DNA from: Acidobacteria bacterium UBA7540
GTDB taxonomy: Bacteria; Acidobacteriota; Terriglobia; UBA7540
NCBI GenBank assembly: GCA_002478145.1
Contig: DLMI01000065.1
Span: 1 to 6,046, forward strand
Direction of reading: 5' to 3'
Length of the DNA stretch: 6,046 nucleotides
Shown here: piece by piece, positions 5,161-6,046 of the stretch
How the letters are laid out: each line of letters starts with the position of its first letter
Position numbering within the stretch: the first letter of the stretch is position 1
Translations under genes and position numbers: made by a program
The notes under the pieces: generated by a model
What the model saw: the letters and a program-made list of their open reading frames with translations, nothing else
Told to the model about the DNA's origin: nothing
Databases searched by the model: none

Positions 5161-6046
5161 AGTCGAAGAACTTAACGGCAGCTCTCTTCATATTCCACAG
5201 ATTGGCGTAGCATTTCGCGTGGAACTCATCCCCGGCCGAGTACAGCCGATACCGAATGCCATCCGTAACGATGATGTCCTTAGGACTCCCGAGAGATGCA
5301 ACATAACCCTTCGCTTGCTCACGAGCGCCTTCAATCCCCGCTCCGAGCCTTTTCACCTCGACCACGAATCGCACGTTCTCTTGCAACCGCGGCAGCCGCT
5401 CGAAAACAACAAGGTCTATCCCGTGCCATTCAACCCCCAGGAGACGATTTTGCCATCCTAGAGCCCTGAAACACGGCACAACGAAATGCGCAACCAACTC
5501 ACTCTCGCTAGGAAGATTGGGGAACTCTTCCCTATTCCAATATAAAGGCAGGAGGTCTTTGGCTTCTGCTACGAGGTCGGCCAACTCTCCAGGCGGCTCC
5601 TCCAAAGGCGGTTCAGGCGGGGGTAATTCCTGGAGAGACCTCTGCCGCCAGTCCGAGGGCTCTGACTTAAGGAACCCATATGCGAACTCAATCACTCGCG
5701 GGTTAAGTGATCGTGAAAGTCGCGGCGGATTTGCACCGAACACCTGGTCAGGCCACTCGTGGTCTATTCCAAGCCATCGAACTCGGCGACCGTGCTGTAA
5801 GTCCCATCCGTTCACGTCGTCGAATTGGTCAAGGTATGAGTATGCGCCTGCGACGAGGCCGATGGCCTTGATCTTTGACATGCCGCTGCGGAGGAGGAAG
5901 ATGTCACCCTCCTGAACCTCGTTAGCGAAGATCCGCACGAACCTTCCCCCGAACTCTTCGTCTCCACGTTCAGGCGTCCACTTGCCCGCATCGCCGGGAC
6001 CAATCAAGGCAACATCGCAACGAAGGTGGCATAGCCCTGGTACATC
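5138..6046 (-). CDS. PUA/EVE-like domain fused to PD-(D/E)XK nuclease, 5' end outside window
   Basis: The frame is open to the right edge, giving 302 residues with no start inside the window. A TTG at 6007 would give 289 residues, but the 13 codons before it (DVPGLCHLRCDVA) read straight into conserved-looking sequence, so the real start lies beyond 6046. Counting from that TTG as residue 1, the first 110 residues look like a PUA/EVE-type fold: EGDIFLLRSG at 33-42, then KIKAIGLVAG and a DDVNGWDLQHGRRVRW block at 63-78. A proline-rich linker follows (129-139). The rest resembles the nuclease domain of HsdR/Mrr-type restriction proteins: a helix SESELVAHFVVPCFRALGW (167-185), GIDLVVF with D198, FVVEVKR with E217 and K219, and QAKGY with Q231. 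It would cut DNA; the N-terminal domain may read modified or otherwise marked DNA. It is the first gene of the visible operon and overlaps the 49-residue frame. The nuclease fold call is good; specificity is unknown. Confidence 0.75.
   Translation of the reverse strand, partial: DVPGLCHLRCDVALIGPGDAGKWTPERGDEEFGGRFVRIFANEVQEGDIFLLRSGMSKIKAIGLVAGAYSYLDQFDDVNGWDLQHGRRVRWLGIDHEWPDQVFGANPPRLSRSLNPRVIEFAYGFLKSEPSDWRQRSLQELPPPEPPLEEPPGELADLVAEAKDLLPLYWNREEFPNLPSESELVAHFVVPCFRALGWQNRLLGVEWHGIDLVVFERLPRLQENVRFVVEVKRLGAGIEGAREQAKGYVASLGSPKDIIVTDGIRYRLYSAGDEFHAKCYANLWNMKRAAVKFFDYVRRSSP

Noticed and set aside
5517..5915. 132-codon plus-strand frame antisense to the nuclease gene
   Set aside because: Composition is S/R/G-rich and random-looking, whereas the minus-strand frame has clear nuclease motifs.
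1..6046. CRISPR array, tRNA or rRNA genes
   Set aside because: I saw no regularly spaced repeats, tRNA-like cloverleaf or rRNA sequence on either strand.

Overview
The window comes from a GC-rich bacterial chromosome or plasmid. The lineage cannot be fixed from 6 kb. Stand-alone integrase-type transposases like the one here are, from memory, common in Acidobacteriota and Verrucomicrobiota of soil, so that kind of host is plausible but unproven. The window has two parts: mobile-element DNA on the left (about 1-1408) and a compact minus-strand gene cluster of probable anti-mobile-element function on the right (1425-6046).

Left part. Bases 1-99 read on the minus strand as the remnant of one DDE transposase, which stops at an in-frame TAA at 100-102. 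Directly beside it lies a second, apparently intact insertion sequence whose plus-strand gene (169-1200) encodes a 343-residue transposase with a complete D, D, 34-residue spacing, E catalytic triad. Imperfect inverted ends near 95 and 1408 are possible element boundaries. The 224 bases between the transposase and the next gene hold no convincing gene. They contain a 10-bp tandem duplication and a small hairpin.

Right part. Four minus-strand reading frames are packed head to tail, in transcription order: (i) a gene running in from beyond 6046, with an N-terminal PUA/EVE-like domain and a C-terminal PD-(D/E)XK nuclease domain; (ii) a 49-codon small frame that overlaps the nuclease gene by 23 bp; (iii) a 261-residue HEPN-domain protein with an RNKIVH motif, 8 bp later; (iv) a 924-residue DUF499-type P-loop ATPase, 17 bp later. 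The overlap, short gaps and visible Shine-Dalgarno sequences point to one operon.

How they may work together (inference). DUF499 ATPases are known from defence islands, usually with DUF1156 DNA methylases and helicases. Here the ATPase is joined to a predicted RNase-type HEPN protein and a nuclease with a possible modified-base reader. This suggests a sensing and effector module directed at foreign DNA. No methylase or helicase is inside the window, so partners may lie beyond 6046, or may have been lost on the left where the insertion sequences begin just after the ATPase stop codon.
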